64,000 bases of DNA from Lewinellaceae bacterium (GCA_020636195.1 JACJYH010000001.1:372001-436000), one strand, 5' to 3'. Shown: positions 34,751 through 44,266, counted from the first letter of the stretch. The notes: generated from the letters alone by a model not told the origin. Numbers and translations are program-made.

Positions 34751-35707
34751 TCACAAGATTAAATCTTGATAAGGAATAACTATTGGAAATCCTTTAGATT
34801 TAAAATACTCAACTATTTTTTCTGAAGACTGAGAAGATGTAGCTAGAACAAAATCTCCACCCCAAGCACCAAGAGACTTTACAGCACCAGAGAAATCTTT
34901 GAAATGCTTATCCTTGACTTTTTCAAAACCTGTATGTTTGTGAATAATGTCTTCGTGTTTTTCCAATAAAGCTTCAAAATCACTTAAAGTTTTCGTATCC
35001 AATATTTCATCAGTGATAGATTGAATACTTTGTACCATGGATTGTTTTTGTTTTACTGCTTTGAGATATTCTTTAATCCCTTGAGCACTATTTTTCTTCT
35101 CTCCTAAGTGGATGAAATATAAGTTATTTTTGAACTTTGGATCGAAGTCTATCTCTGTATAAGAAACTTCGTCTTGCGAATTGAGATATGTTATTGGACC
35201 ATCAGCAAAAGCGCAAGCTACATCGTATCCCGAACCATCGTCAATTTTGAAATACAGCATAAGAGGATTGACTTCTGCCCACTCGGCAACGCAATAAATC
35301 AAGGTTGAGCTGGAACCTAAACCCCAATCCAGAGGAAATTCCAGTTGTGTTTCAATTTTAAATCCATTCCATTGAGATAGAAACTCAGAGTTGAGCCTAA
35401 CAGCGTTCTTAAGGACTTTTTGTAAATATTCTGAAGTCTTTTGATCTGTGGTAGTCAATGCTGAAAAGTCAAATAAGGAGATGGTAGATTCAAACCAAAC
35501 CTTACCTTTTTCATCTAAACTTTGCCAAATAAGATCTGAGCTTGTGGTGCGTTTTATGACCATTTTTTGTCCCTTTTTGGTGGGAAGGGCGAGAGCTTTT
35601 GCACCGTCTAAAACTGCATATTCTCCTGTCAGGAGCAATTTGCCATGGCCGTAGTATTTGGTTTTGATACGCCTTAGGGTTTGATTGTTGCAAAGGTATA
35701 TAGACAA
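34751..35707 (-). CDS. GHMP kinase (mevalonate-kinase-like, GYDIA type)
   Basis: About 318 residues. The N-terminus has YYGHGKLLLTGEYAVLDG and the phosphate-binding motif PLDWGLGSSSTL; GSGYDVACAFADGP corresponds to the GYDIA signature of a Bacteroidota GHMP-kinase group near mevalonate and phosphomevalonate kinases; the end has LGAWGGDFVLA. Pairing with a UbiA prenyltransferase fits isoprenoid metabolism. The start is uncertain: no ATG lies upstream of the conserved YYGHGK; the only standard start is TTG at 35707, yet a perfect -7 element overlaps codons 4-6. Confidence 0.84.
   Translation of the reverse strand: MSIYLCNNQTLRRIKTKYYGHGKLLLTGEYAVLDGAKALALPTKKGQKMVIKRTTSSDLIWQSLDEKGKVWFESTISLFDFSALTTTDQKTSEYLQKVLKNAVRLNSEFLSQWNGFKIETQLEFPLDWGLGSSSTLIYCVAEWAEVNPLMLYFKIDDGSGYDVACAFADGPITYLNSQDEVSYTEIDFDPKFKNNLYFIHLGEKKNSAQGIKEYLKAVKQKQSMVQSIQSITDEILDTKTLSDFEALLEKHEDIIHKHTGFEKVKDKHFKDFSGAVKSLGAWGGDFVLATSSQSSEKIVEYFKSKGFPIVIPYQDLIL
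35691..35698 (-). promoter_or_regulatory. -7 element TACCTTTG overlapping the GHMP kinase 5' end
   Basis: A perfect TAnnTTTG on the minus strand. If it is used, transcription would start about codon 7-9 of the frame drawn from the TTG at 35707, leaving a nearly leaderless message with a non-standard start codon. Otherwise the match is accidental. Confidence 0.35.
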
Positions 35708-35861
35708 ATATATATTTAAAAATAATTTTATAAATTTTTAATTTTCAAGGCATAATAAATTTTTATTGTATCATTTTTATAAATGTTTTTCGTAGGAAAC
35801 CCTTAGTGCAATTTATTGTTTATGCAAAGTAATATATTGATTTCTTCCACAATGGTAATAT

Positions 35862-36839
35862 TTGCTTTTGGATATCAAGAACACCTTTAGTACAAAATAC
35901 GATGGCATAATAGTTTTTTGGGCATTAGCAGAATGTGGCTTGGGAGGATTCATGCATGCGATGATGTTGCCATTCACAGGGATAGCGGTCGGAGGAATTG
36001 CAACCATTTGTATATTTCTGATTGCAGCTTTCAGCCAAGAAAAAACAAAGCATATCATTGAAGCAACAGCCATGGTAGTGATGATTAAAATGATAGTCAG
36101 CCCACATAGCCCTTGGCAAGCTTATGTGGCGATTTTATTTCAAATGTTATCGGCGATTTTGCTTCTTACGGGGAAGAAAATATATCCATGGCAGGCTTTC
36201 TTATTTGCCATTTTGACTCAGATAGAATCAGCCATTCAAAAAATTGTGATTATGGTTCTGCTGTTTGGAAGGTCATTTTTTAATGCATTGGATGCGAGTA
36301 TGCACCAAATTGCAGAATTTTTTAAAATTCATTTTCAAGGAAATATTATCATATGTGTATTTTTAATCTATTTACTGATTCACTTAATCATTGGAATATT
36401 GCTGGGTATTTGGCTTCCAAACATTCAAAATGACGTATCGAAATTGAAGATTTCAAATGAATTTCTGCCAAAGATTTCTGAGAAAAAGTATCCGGGAAAT
36501 AATAAGTTGTATTGGTGGGTTTTGAGCTTGATTTTTACAATTGTATTGGTAGCTTGGAATGGCGGAGACTTGTGGATATTGGTTTTATTAAGATTAGTAA
36601 TCATAACATTAGGTTTTATGTACATTGTCACACCTATTGTAAAATTTTTTGTGAGGAAGTATTTTAGCAGTAGGATTGACGATCAAAAGATGCAAAATAT
36701 AATAGATAGCCTACCAAACACCTTGGCACGATATAAAAGATATATTGCATGGGCAAATAAGGAATATCGTGGTGTAAAGAAGATAAAATATATTTTGTTG
36801 GCTGTGATATATGCTTCAATCCATCCAGATGAGGTCTAA
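35862..36839 (+). CDS. Polytopic membrane protein of unknown function
   Basis: About 325 residues with seven or eight hydrophobic segments in two blocks (about residues 16-180 and 215-265) joined by a charged cytosolic-looking stretch (NDVSKLKISNEFLPKISEK). The first block, with ECGLGGFMHAMMLPFTGI and a repeat-like Gly-rich helix, resembles the substrate-binding S subunits of ECF vitamin transporters by eye; I cannot confirm this. A basic C-terminal segment (ARYKRYIAWANKEYRGVKKIKY) precedes a last short helix. No ATG precedes the first helix; TTG at 35862 or 35868 is the likely start. The gene overlaps the following NTPase gene, so the two products probably act together. Confidence 0.68.
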   Translation: MLLDIKNTFSTKYDGIIVFWALAECGLGGFMHAMMLPFTGIAVGGIATICIFLIAAFSQEKTKHIIEATAMVVMIKMIVSPHSPWQAYVAILFQMLSAILLLTGKKIYPWQAFLFAILTQIESAIQKIVIMVLLFGRSFFNALDASMHQIAEFFKIHFQGNIIICVFLIYLLIHLIIGILLGIWLPNIQNDVSKLKISNEFLPKISEKKYPGNNKLYWWVLSLIFTIVLVAWNGGDLWILVLLRLVIITLGFMYIVTPIVKFFVRKYFSSRIDDQKMQNIIDSLPNTLARYKRYIAWANKEYRGVKKIKYILLAVIYASIHPDEV

Positions 36840-37329
36840 GTCAAGAATTATATTATTTTCAAGAGAGGTACATTCTGGCAAAACTACAGAACTGCTTGAA
36901 TTATTAGAACATAAGGAAGGAATAGGAGGCATATTATGTCCGAATAAAAATGGGAGAAAACATGCCATGTTTCTGCCGGAAAGAAAGACTTACCTTTTAG
37001 AAAGTAATGGAGAAAAATCGTCGATAAAAGTGGGAAACTACATATTAGATAAAACAATATTAAAAAAAATATCCGATTATTTAGCACAAATGAAACCTCA
37101 CGATTTTGGACTGATAGTTGTCGATGAGATTGGAAAACTTGAACTCAAAAATGAAGGGTATGAACCCGGATTATCTCGATTGATTCAGAATTTCCACAAA
37201 CAACAGCCTGGATGCAGATTAATTTTGGTTGTGAGAGATTCTCTTCTTCTTCAAGTTATAGAAAAATACAAACTTGAAAACTATGAAGTAGCAGGAAATA
37301 TACAAGAAGTATCAAATTTTTTAGTTTAA
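36829..37329 (+). CDS. THEP1-like nucleoside-triphosphatase
   Basis: About 166 residues (the ATG at 36811 would give 172). P-loop region FSREVHSGKTTEL has the GKTT core but Arg where Walker A usually has Gly. The Walker B segment GLIVVDEIGKLELK is the signature of the THEP1/NTPase_1 family, which hydrolyses NTPs slowly and whose cellular role is unclear. The start at 36829 overlaps the end of the preceding membrane-protein gene by 11 bp. Tight coupling suggests the NTPase serves that membrane protein. Confidence 0.82.
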   Translation: MRSKSRIILFSREVHSGKTTELLELLEHKEGIGGILCPNKNGRKHAMFLPERKTYLLESNGEKSSIKVGNYILDKTILKKISDYLAQMKPHDFGLIVVDEIGKLELKNEGYEPGLSRLIQNFHKQQPGCRLILVVRDSLLLQVIEKYKLENYEVAGNIQEVSNFLV

Positions 37330-37515
37330 AAATAATTCTGACATTTTCACCTGTTTGAATTCCTAATCGTCATGTTTTCAAAACAATAGAATTGCGGTAG
37401 AATTCCGTATTTTAAACGAAATTTTCTAAGAACAGACAATTTTTTATTTTTCATTCATAATTAAGTGAGTTTGGAATGATTTTTTCTATAATAATCCTAG
37501 GAATTTAAAATAGGT

Positions 37516-38535
37516 ATGTTTTATAAAACCATCATTCAAGGGAGGATTGAGTTTGGGACACAGAAGAGTTACGATATGGTTACAAAAATGTACCTACAGC
37601 GGGTAGAGACATATTATAAAACGGATGTGATTCTAAAATTTGAAGAGATATTCAATCCTGAAGAATTGGCATTGACCATTCCACGACATGTGGCTCAAAT
37701 CACCGAAAAAGCATATAGAACAACCGTTGGATTGTTGAAATACAGCACTCAATTTGCTGTGGCAGGATCACTCAGAGCATGGTTGATAAATGAAGGTGAG
37801 GTCATGTACTTTGATTTGATGGAACCAAACAGCGATAAAGGCGCTGTGCAGTCGTTTGTCAAAGGGACAAAACTAGTCAAGGTCAAGGGAAAAGAAAATG
37901 AAGCGATAGAAGCTTTGACAAAAGCCATTGATAAATATGATCGCCACGCTCAAGCATATGAGCGAAGAGCGAAAGTAAATTTTATTATGCGCAACTATCA
38001 TGATGCTCTTAGAGATTATAATAAGTGCATTCAGATAGACCCTTCCATTCCATCATCATATTATGGGAAAGCTAAAATCCTAATTATAAAAGAAGACTAT
38101 GTCGAAGCCATTGAAAATCTGGAAGAGGCGATAAAGAAATCCATTGCATTGCAACCTCTTTATTGGAAAGCTCGAAGATTAAAAGCTGAATGCCACATAA
38201 AACTACAAGAATGGGGGAAGGCAGAGTTTGATCTAAAGCTATTTACAAAAAGGAAATTTGAAGAAGACAATCCCAATTTGTTTTGGATTCGTTGGGCATT
38301 ATATCAATATGGATTAGTTTTGATAGAAAAGCAGGACTACGTTGAAGCGATAAAATCCTTTGACAGAGCATTGGATTCACCAGAAGTGAACGACGGAATA
38401 GACGAGTCAGATATCCTTTATGCTCGCAGTCAAGCGAGGCAAAAAGCAGGAAAACCAGGCCATGTCAAGGACCTCAAAGAAGCAGCAAATCGTGGAAATA
38501 GGAAGGCAAAAGCGCATCTAAAATCTTCGAAATAA
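37516..38535 (+). CDS. TPR-repeat protein
   Basis: A 339-residue cytosolic protein. The first 125 residues are not repeat-like (MFYKTIIQGRIEFGTQKSYDMV ... TTVGLLKYSTQFAVAGSLRAWL). From about residue 126 tetratricopeptide units follow: EAIEALTKAIDKYDRHAQAY, YHDALRDYNKCIQIDPSIPSSY, YVEAIENLEEAIKKS, and YVEAIKSFDRALDSPEV. TPRs make protein-protein contacts; the partner is unknown. A basic Lys-rich C-terminus (GNRKAKAHLKSSK) follows. It precedes cutC by 17 bp. Confidence 0.82.
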   Translation: MFYKTIIQGRIEFGTQKSYDMVTKMYLQRVETYYKTDVILKFEEIFNPEELALTIPRHVAQITEKAYRTTVGLLKYSTQFAVAGSLRAWLINEGEVMYFDLMEPNSDKGAVQSFVKGTKLVKVKGKENEAIEALTKAIDKYDRHAQAYERRAKVNFIMRNYHDALRDYNKCIQIDPSIPSSYYGKAKILIIKEDYVEAIENLEEAIKKSIALQPLYWKARRLKAECHIKLQEWGKAEFDLKLFTKRKFEEDNPNLFWIRWALYQYGLVLIEKQDYVEAIKSFDRALDSPEVNDGIDESDILYARSQARQKAGKPGHVKDLKEAANRGNRKAKAHLKSSK

Positions 38536-38552
38536 GCATAAACTTGGGAAGC

Positions 38553-39194
38553 ATGGATGACTACATTCTATCCAAAAATTCGATTTTTATAGAGTCTTGT
38601 GTAGAATCTTTGCATGAAGCGGTGAGGGTGTCCACATTAAGTATTCAGAGCATAGAGTTATGTTCACATTTGGAAGTGGGCGGACTCACGCCAAGCATTT
38701 CATTGGTTAGAGAAGTAGTACATGCAGTGGATGTAGATGTCAAAGTAATGATACGAAATCGAGGCGGCGATTTTATGTATTCCCCAAATGATTTGTCAGA
38801 AATGCTACATCAAATAAATATACTAAAGCAAGAAAATATAAAGGGAATTGTTTTTGGTGCACTAGATATAAATAATACCATCCATTTGGAAAATTTGAAG
38901 ACCATTATCAAAGCTGCATCACCACTGCCTATAACTTTTCATAAAGCGATAGATTGTACGCCAAATATCATAGAATCTGTTCAAATTTTATCTAAGTTTC
39001 CTCAAATAAAATATATCCTCTCTTCAGGAGGAGCAGAGACCGCAGATTTAGGATCGACCATGCTGAAAGCCATGGCCAAAGTCAAATCAAATCACCAAAA
39101 TATCATAGCAGCCGGGCGAATTACAAGTGAGAACTTAGCGTATATTAGAGAAAAAACTGGGTTATCTCATTTTCATGGTAGGCAAATTGTTTAG
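38553..39194 (+). CDS. CutC-family protein
   Basis: A 213-residue TIM-barrel protein of the CutC family: IESCVESLHEA, IELCSHLEVGGLTPSISLV, VMIRNRGGDFMYS, GIVFGALD, ITFHKAID and ILSSGGAETA. The family was named for copper homeostasis, but a direct copper function is doubtful. The ATG at 38553 is preferred to a TTG at 38544. It is shorter than E. coli CutC by about 35 residues, ending soon after the FHGR motif that corresponds to the end of the barrel. The 149-bp gap downstream separates it from the aldehyde dehydrogenase. Confidence 0.88.
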   Translation: MDDYILSKNSIFIESCVESLHEAVRVSTLSIQSIELCSHLEVGGLTPSISLVREVVHAVDVDVKVMIRNRGGDFMYSPNDLSEMLHQINILKQENIKGIVFGALDINNTIHLENLKTIIKAASPLPITFHKAIDCTPNIIESVQILSKFPQIKYILSSGGAETADLGSTMLKAMAKVKSNHQNIIAAGRITSENLAYIREKTGLSHFHGRQIV

Positions 39195-39316
39195 TACAGA
39201 GGTTAGAATGATGTTCGCTATTCGGAAGCAGAACTGGTTTTAATAAAATCTATTTCTCCAAGAAAGTGCAGACCGTCTTTCTCTCCTTTTATGTTCAAAA
39301 ACTGAAATAATTAAAA

Positions 39317-39324
39317 TACCTTTG
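39317..39324 (+). promoter_or_regulatory. -7 element TACCTTTG for the aldehyde dehydrogenase gene
   Basis: A perfect TAnnTTTG ends 19 bases before the start codon at 39344. No TTG is seen at the -33 distance. Confidence 0.5.
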
Positions 39325-39343
39325 TAATATCAGAACATTTAAA

Positions 39344-40744
39344 ATGACATCAAACATTTCTTCCATCCATACTATTTTTGAAAAACAATCAGAAAATAAA
39401 TATCAAATAGGATGTACCACATGGGAAGAACGCGTTAAAAAATTGAAAGCGCTCGAAAGAGCCATCATGCACACCTATAAGCAGCGCATTATAGAGGCTA
39501 TGAAGGATGATTTTAATAAAATTGAAGAAGAAACCATATTATCTGAGTTGTTCCCGATTTCTCAAGAAATAAAAACAGCAATTCGGGAGTTGAGTCATTG
39601 GACCTCAAAACATCGTGTACCAACTCCACTGACTTTATTTGGATCAAAATCTTATTACACATATCAGAGCAAAGGAGTGTGTTTGATTATTTCTCCTTGG
39701 AATTTTCCTTTCAACCTTACCTTTTGTCCCTTAGTATCTGCAATTGCTGCAGGGAATACTGTCATCATTAAACCTTCTGAAATAACAACATATAGCGCCT
39801 CACTCATAGAAACTATAGTCAAGTCAATTTTTGATGAAAAGGAAATTGCTGTTTTCAATGGTGGTCCCGAAGTTGCCCAAGAACTTTTAAAACAACCTTT
39901 CAATCATATATTTTTTACAGGATCGCCCGCCATAGGAAAAATTGTGATGAAGGCAGCAGCTGAACATTTGACCTCTGTTACCTTAGAGTTAGGCGGAAAA
40001 TCACCAACGATCATTGACTCAACAGCAGATTTAGATTTGGCGGCGCAGAAAGTGGTTTGGGGCAAGTTGGTAAACGCGGGTCAAATCTGTATAGCTCCAG
40101 ATTATGTCTTGATACAAGAAGAACGGCAGGATAAATTTATTGATGCGTGTAAAAAGCAGATGATTGCGCTAAATCATGACCAATCAGATCAAACTTCCAT
40201 AGTTAATGCAAAACATTTTAGCAGGATTAAAGGATACTTGGATGATGCATTAGAAAAAGGAGGGAAAATAGAAACTTTAGGATCCATTAAAAACGATGTA
40301 AATAACCTCGCTCCCACGATTATTTCACAAATTCTTCCAAATGAAATGGATGTGATGACCAATGAGATTTTTGGTCCACTACTACCCATTATACCATTTG
40401 CAACCATTAAAGATGCCGTACAATTTGTCCAACAAAGAGAAACGCCACTTTCTTTGTATATTTTTTCAAAGGATAAGGGAAACATTGATTACATATTAAA
40501 TCATACCAGATCTGGAGGAACAGTAGTGAATCAGGTAATGCTCCATTTTTATAATGGTGATCTTCCTTTTGGTGGCGAGGGCAATTCTGGACAAGGGAGA
40601 TCTCACGGCTTCGCAGGTTTCAAGGAGTTTTCGGTATCTAGAAGTGTAGTAAAACAAAAATTTGGTGGTGTACCTGCACTTTTGGTGCCTCCTTATCCGA
40701 AGTGGAAGAAGAAAATGATAGCGCTAGCGCTCAAATATTTATAA
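39344..40744 (+). CDS. Aldehyde dehydrogenase (class 3-like)
   Basis: A 466-residue NAD(P)-dependent aldehyde dehydrogenase. Motifs: PWNFPFNLTFCPLVSAIAAGNTVIIKPSE (cofactor binding, with conserved PWNFP and KPSE), FTGSPAIGKIV, the general base in LELGGKSPTI and the catalytic Cys in NAGQICIAPDY. The length, the missing N-terminal extension and a hydrophobic/basic C-terminus (KWKKKMIALALKYL) resemble class 3/fatty aldehyde dehydrogenases that oxidise medium- and long-chain aldehydes. It lies 11 bp upstream of galE. Confidence 0.93.
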   Translation: MTSNISSIHTIFEKQSENKYQIGCTTWEERVKKLKALERAIMHTYKQRIIEAMKDDFNKIEEETILSELFPISQEIKTAIRELSHWTSKHRVPTPLTLFGSKSYYTYQSKGVCLIISPWNFPFNLTFCPLVSAIAAGNTVIIKPSEITTYSASLIETIVKSIFDEKEIAVFNGGPEVAQELLKQPFNHIFFTGSPAIGKIVMKAAAEHLTSVTLELGGKSPTIIDSTADLDLAAQKVVWGKLVNAGQICIAPDYVLIQEERQDKFIDACKKQMIALNHDQSDQTSIVNAKHFSRIKGYLDDALEKGGKIETLGSIKNDVNNLAPTIISQILPNEMDVMTNEIFGPLLPIIPFATIKDAVQFVQQRETPLSLYIFSKDKGNIDYILNHTRSGGTVVNQVMLHFYNGDLPFGGEGNSGQGRSHGFAGFKEFSVSRSVVKQKFGGVPALLVPPYPKWKKKMIALALKYL

Positions 40745-40755
40745 AAATAAGAGTA

Positions 40756-41787
40756 ATGAACAAAAAAATATTGGTGACAGGTGCGACAGGCTACATTGGC
40801 AGTCATACATTGGTTGATTTGATAGAACAGGGGTATGAAGCGGTAAGCTTGGATAATGAATCTAATTCTAGCAAAGATGTGTTGGATGCAGTCAAAGAGA
40901 TTACAGGATATAGGTGCCCTCACCACACAGTAGATTTATGCGATTATAACGATACAAGAGAAGTGTTTTTGCAGCATGGAGAGATAAAAGGCATAATTCA
41001 TTTTGCTGCTCTGAAAGCAGTGGGAGAATCTGTGGGACAACCTCTTCGGTATTATGAAAATAATTTGGTTTCTCTTTTGAATATATTGAAACTTTCTCAG
41101 GAATTTAATGTGGAAGCCTTCGTTTTTAGTTCCAGTTGTACTGTCTACGGAGATGTATCGACTTCACCCGTGGATGAGAACACACCATGGCAAGAGGCCG
41201 CATCTCCGTATGGACAAACCAAGCAGATGGGTGAAAAAATCATCGAAAATGTAATTCCAACTACAAATATTAAGGCCATTAATCTAAGATATTTCAATCC
41301 TGCAGGTGCTCATCCATGCGGACTTATCGGAGAGTCGCCGAGAAACGCACCTCAAAATCTCGTTCCTGTAATCACAGAAACAGCCATTGGGAAAAGAAAA
41401 GATATGACCGTATTTGGAGATGATTATTCTACACGAGATGGCAGTTGTATTCGCGATTATATCCATGTGTGTGATTTAGCTCATGCACATACCTTGGCGT
41501 TGGACTACATTTTTTCTAAAAAGCAAAACAAGCCTGTTGAAGTTTTTAATCTCGGTATTGGTGACGGGTTGAGTGTTTTGGAGATTATCCGCACATTTGA
41601 GGAAGTCACAGGAGAAAGCTTAAACTATCGCATTGGCCCTCGCAGACCAGGAGATGTTGTAGCTATATTTTCAAATTACGAAAAAGCAAAAAAAGAATTA
41701 GGATGGTCTCCACAATATAATGTAAAAGATATCATGAAAACTGCTTGGATCTGGGAAAAAAATAGACAAAAGCTATTGAATATTTAA
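40756..41787 (+). CDS. galE: UDP-glucose 4-epimerase
   Basis: A 343-residue extended SDR enzyme that interconverts UDP-glucose and UDP-galactose (or the N-acetyl forms). The NAD-binding GATGYIGSHT is at the N-terminus, followed by FAALKAVGESVGQPLRYYENN, catalytic SSSCTVYGD and YGQTK (Tyr and Lys), and NLRYFNPAGAHP, RDYIHVCDLA. The ATG at 40756 is chosen; an upstream Met at 40702 lies inside the preceding gene. It supplies sugars for surface polysaccharides. Confidence 0.95.
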   Translation: MNKKILVTGATGYIGSHTLVDLIEQGYEAVSLDNESNSSKDVLDAVKEITGYRCPHHTVDLCDYNDTREVFLQHGEIKGIIHFAALKAVGESVGQPLRYYENNLVSLLNILKLSQEFNVEAFVFSSSCTVYGDVSTSPVDENTPWQEAASPYGQTKQMGEKIIENVIPTTNIKAINLRYFNPAGAHPCGLIGESPRNAPQNLVPVITETAIGKRKDMTVFGDDYSTRDGSCIRDYIHVCDLAHAHTLALDYIFSKKQNKPVEVFNLGIGDGLSVLEIIRTFEEVTGESLNYRIGPRRPGDVVAIFSNYEKAKKELGWSPQYNVKDIMKTAWIWEKNRQKLLNI

Positions 41788-41817
41788 GGACAGAATGTGA
41801 ATATCAAATTATTTGAT

Positions 41818-41825
41818 TACTTTTG
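41818..41825 (+). promoter_or_regulatory. -7 element TACTTTTG upstream of comM
   Basis: A perfect TAnnTTTG 26 bases upstream of the ComM start codon at 41852. A -33 TTG is not apparent. Confidence 0.45.
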
Positions 41826-41851
41826 AATGAAATTATAGGCGGCGATCCTTT

Positions 41852-43408
41852 ATGTTATCAAAAACTTATGCGAGTGCAGTTTACGGAGTTGAAGCCCAGA
41901 CTATTACCATTGAGGTAAATAGTGGAGGTATGGTGGCTGCCGGGAAATTGGCATACTCATTGGTAGGATTGCCGGACAATGCTGTGAAGGAAGGCTGGCA
42001 AAGAATTGAAGCTGCTATAAAAAATGTAGGAAAAGAAGTGCCTCGCATAAAATTGGTTGTGAATCTTGCTCCAGCAGATATCAAGAAAGAAGGGTCAGCA
42101 TACGATCTTCCTATCGCCCTTGGGGTTTTGGCTGCAACTCGACAGATTAAAAATGAAAATCTTGAATCCATACTATTTATGGGAGAATTGGCACTGGATG
42201 GCAACTTGCGACCGATCAAAGGTGCATTACCCATCGCCATACAAGCTAGAAAAGAAGGATTTAAGAAATTTGTTTTGCCGCTAAGCAATGCTCGAGAAGC
42301 AGCCATAGTCAATGACTTAGAAATATATGGAATACAAAATTTAAAGGAAGCGATAGATATTGTTGATGGAATATCTTCCACCAAACCGATGCAGTATGAT
42401 ACACGCGAAATCTTCTCAGATACCAATAATCAATATGCCATAGACTTCAGCGATGTAAAAGGCCAAGACAATATCAAAAGAGCTCTTGAAATAGCAGCAG
42501 CGGGTGGACACAATGTCATTTTGATAGGTCCGCCAGGTGCTGGTAAGACTATGTTAGCAAGACGATTACCTACTATTTTACCACCACTCAACCTCTATGA
42601 AGCATTAGAGACAACAAAAATTCACTCTGTTGCCGGAATTTTAGGAACAGATTCTTCCTTGATTACGGAGCGACCTTTTAGATCGCCACATCATACAACG
42701 AGTGATGTTGCTTTAGTAGGAGGTGGCTCAAACCCAAATCCTGGAGAAATATCGCTTGCGCATAATGGCGTATTGTTTTTGGACGAACTTCCTGAGTTTA
42801 AAAGGCAAGTTTTAGAGGTGATGCGTCAACCCATGGAAGAAAGAAAGGTAACCATTGCCAGAGCGAAGATTTCGGTAGAATATCCTGCGAGCTTTATGTT
42901 GATTGCCTCTATGAATCCTTGTCCGTGCGGGTATTATAATCATCCTGAAAAAGATTGTGTTTGTGGCCCGGGAATCGTCAAGAAATACCTTTCCAAAATT
43001 TCAGGACCACTTTTAGACAGAATAGATTTACATGTAGAAGTGACACCGGTTTCCTACGATGAACTTGCAACTCGAGAGTACAAGAGCGAGACTAGCAAGG
43101 ATATCGTTGAACGTGTTGTGAAGGCGAGAAAAATTCAAGAGGAAAGATTCAAGGATCACGCCGGAATTTTTGCGAATGCACAGATGCCAAGTAGGATGGT
43201 AGCGGATATTTGTGTGTTGTCACCTTCGGGAACTACCTTACTGAAGACGGCGATGAATCGATTACAATTGTCTGCTAGAGCCTATGATAGAATTTTAAAA
43301 GTAGCTAGAACAGCCGCTGATTTGGCTAATAGCCCGGATATAAAAGTAGAACATCTGGCAGAAGCCATACAATATAGAAGTTTAGATAGGGAAGGATGGG
43401 CAGGATAA
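41852..43408 (+). CDS. comM: ComM/YifB-type Mg-chelatase-like AAA+ ATPase
   Basis: A 518-residue protein with an N-terminal Lon-protease-like S5 fold (GLPDNAVKEGWQRIEAAI, AYDLPIALG) and a magnesium-chelatase-type AAA+ domain. The Walker A is GPPGAGKTM, Walker B LFLDELPEF, and the MNPCPCGY insertion is followed by Cys residues (CPCGYYNHPEKDCVCG) typical of the family. ComM is a helicase for branch migration in natural transformation; in non-competent bacteria its role is uncertain. No other competence gene is in the window. Confidence 0.95.
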   Translation: MLSKTYASAVYGVEAQTITIEVNSGGMVAAGKLAYSLVGLPDNAVKEGWQRIEAAIKNVGKEVPRIKLVVNLAPADIKKEGSAYDLPIALGVLAATRQIKNENLESILFMGELALDGNLRPIKGALPIAIQARKEGFKKFVLPLSNAREAAIVNDLEIYGIQNLKEAIDIVDGISSTKPMQYDTREIFSDTNNQYAIDFSDVKGQDNIKRALEIAAAGGHNVILIGPPGAGKTMLARRLPTILPPLNLYEALETTKIHSVAGILGTDSSLITERPFRSPHHTTSDVALVGGGSNPNPGEISLAHNGVLFLDELPEFKRQVLEVMRQPMEERKVTIARAKISVEYPASFMLIASMNPCPCGYYNHPEKDCVCGPGIVKKYLSKISGPLLDRIDLHVEVTPVSYDELATREYKSETSKDIVERVVKARKIQEERFKDHAGIFANAQMPSRMVADICVLSPSGTTLLKTAMNRLQLSARAYDRILKVARTAADLANSPDIKVEHLAEAIQYRSLDREGWAG

Positions 43409-43439
43409 AATATTTTAAAATAAAAAAAATCAAAATAAA

Positions 43440-44213
43440 ATGAGCGAACGTAGAATCCAAGAGGCTATTTCAAATGGATATGAATTCAAAACGAATGAAT
43501 ATTTCAATAAATCCTTTAATATGATTAAGGAAAATGGAGCTTTCCTGATCTTATACGCCTTTGTATGCTTTTTAATATCAATTTTCGTAGGAGTGCTGCC
43601 TTTTATATCACTTATCATCAATATTTTCATCTCATTTCCGTTGTTGGTAGGCTTTGCACTTGGTGTACACAAATATCTGAAAACAAGAGACTCAGAGTTT
43701 GGGGATTTTTTCAATGGTTTTGATCATGTAGGTCCTTTGGCTGTCTTATATTTGCTAAACATGTTGATAGCGCTTTTCATCTTAGTACCTTTCTTTATGA
43801 TTTTGTTTGGCTCAATAATTTCATCCGGCCTTATAGATACTGTTCAAATAGAAGATGTCATTGAAAATATAATTACACCTTTCAGTATTTCTATGATCAC
43901 TGTTATGATAATTTTGGGCGTTTATCTATTAGTATCCTTGAGATGGGCGCCTTATCTAGTGGTGTTTAATAAATTTCAGCCGATAAATGCATTGAAAACC
44001 AGCATTAAATTAGTGAATAAAAATTTATCTAGCCAATTGATTTTTATGTTATTAACGGTTCTTATTATATTCGGCGGAGCTATTACTTTTCTCATAGGCC
44101 TGTTTGTTGCCCTTCCTATCATTTTAGTAGCTGACTATTTTGCCTTTGCTGACGTTACCGGATTAAATGATGAGACAAGTGAGATAGATGATCTCGGAAA
44201 AGAATTAGTTTAA
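43440..44213 (+). CDS. Membrane protein of unknown function
   Basis: A 257-residue protein with about six hydrophobic segments. After a soluble N-terminus (MSERRIQEAISNGYEF) the segments lie near residues 35-70, 90-120, 140-165 and 195-240. Between them are GVHKYLKTRDSEFGDFFNGFD and LRWAPYLVVFNKFQPINALKTS, a pattern shared with the broad YciC/DUF975-like membrane proteins that have a GDFFxGF motif. I cannot assign a function. It follows comM by 31 bp and may share its promoter. Confidence 0.72.
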   Translation: MSERRIQEAISNGYEFKTNEYFNKSFNMIKENGAFLILYAFVCFLISIFVGVLPFISLIINIFISFPLLVGFALGVHKYLKTRDSEFGDFFNGFDHVGPLAVLYLLNMLIALFILVPFFMILFGSIISSGLIDTVQIEDVIENIITPFSISMITVMIILGVYLLVSLRWAPYLVVFNKFQPINALKTSIKLVNKNLSSQLIFMLLTVLIIFGGAITFLIGLFVALPIILVADYFAFADVTGLNDETSEIDDLGKELV

Positions 44214-44266
44214 TAAAAAACCTAATTTCTGACGTAAAACTATCATTTTTATTGCATAAATTGGTA

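Noticed and set aside
39262..39290. Terminator after cutC
   Set aside because: AGAAAG/CTTTCT can pair, but the stem is only 6 bp and AT-rich, too weak to claim.
41881..42426. 181-codon open frame antisense to comM
   Set aside because: It lies wholly within a well supported gene and has no recognisable domain or own promoter.
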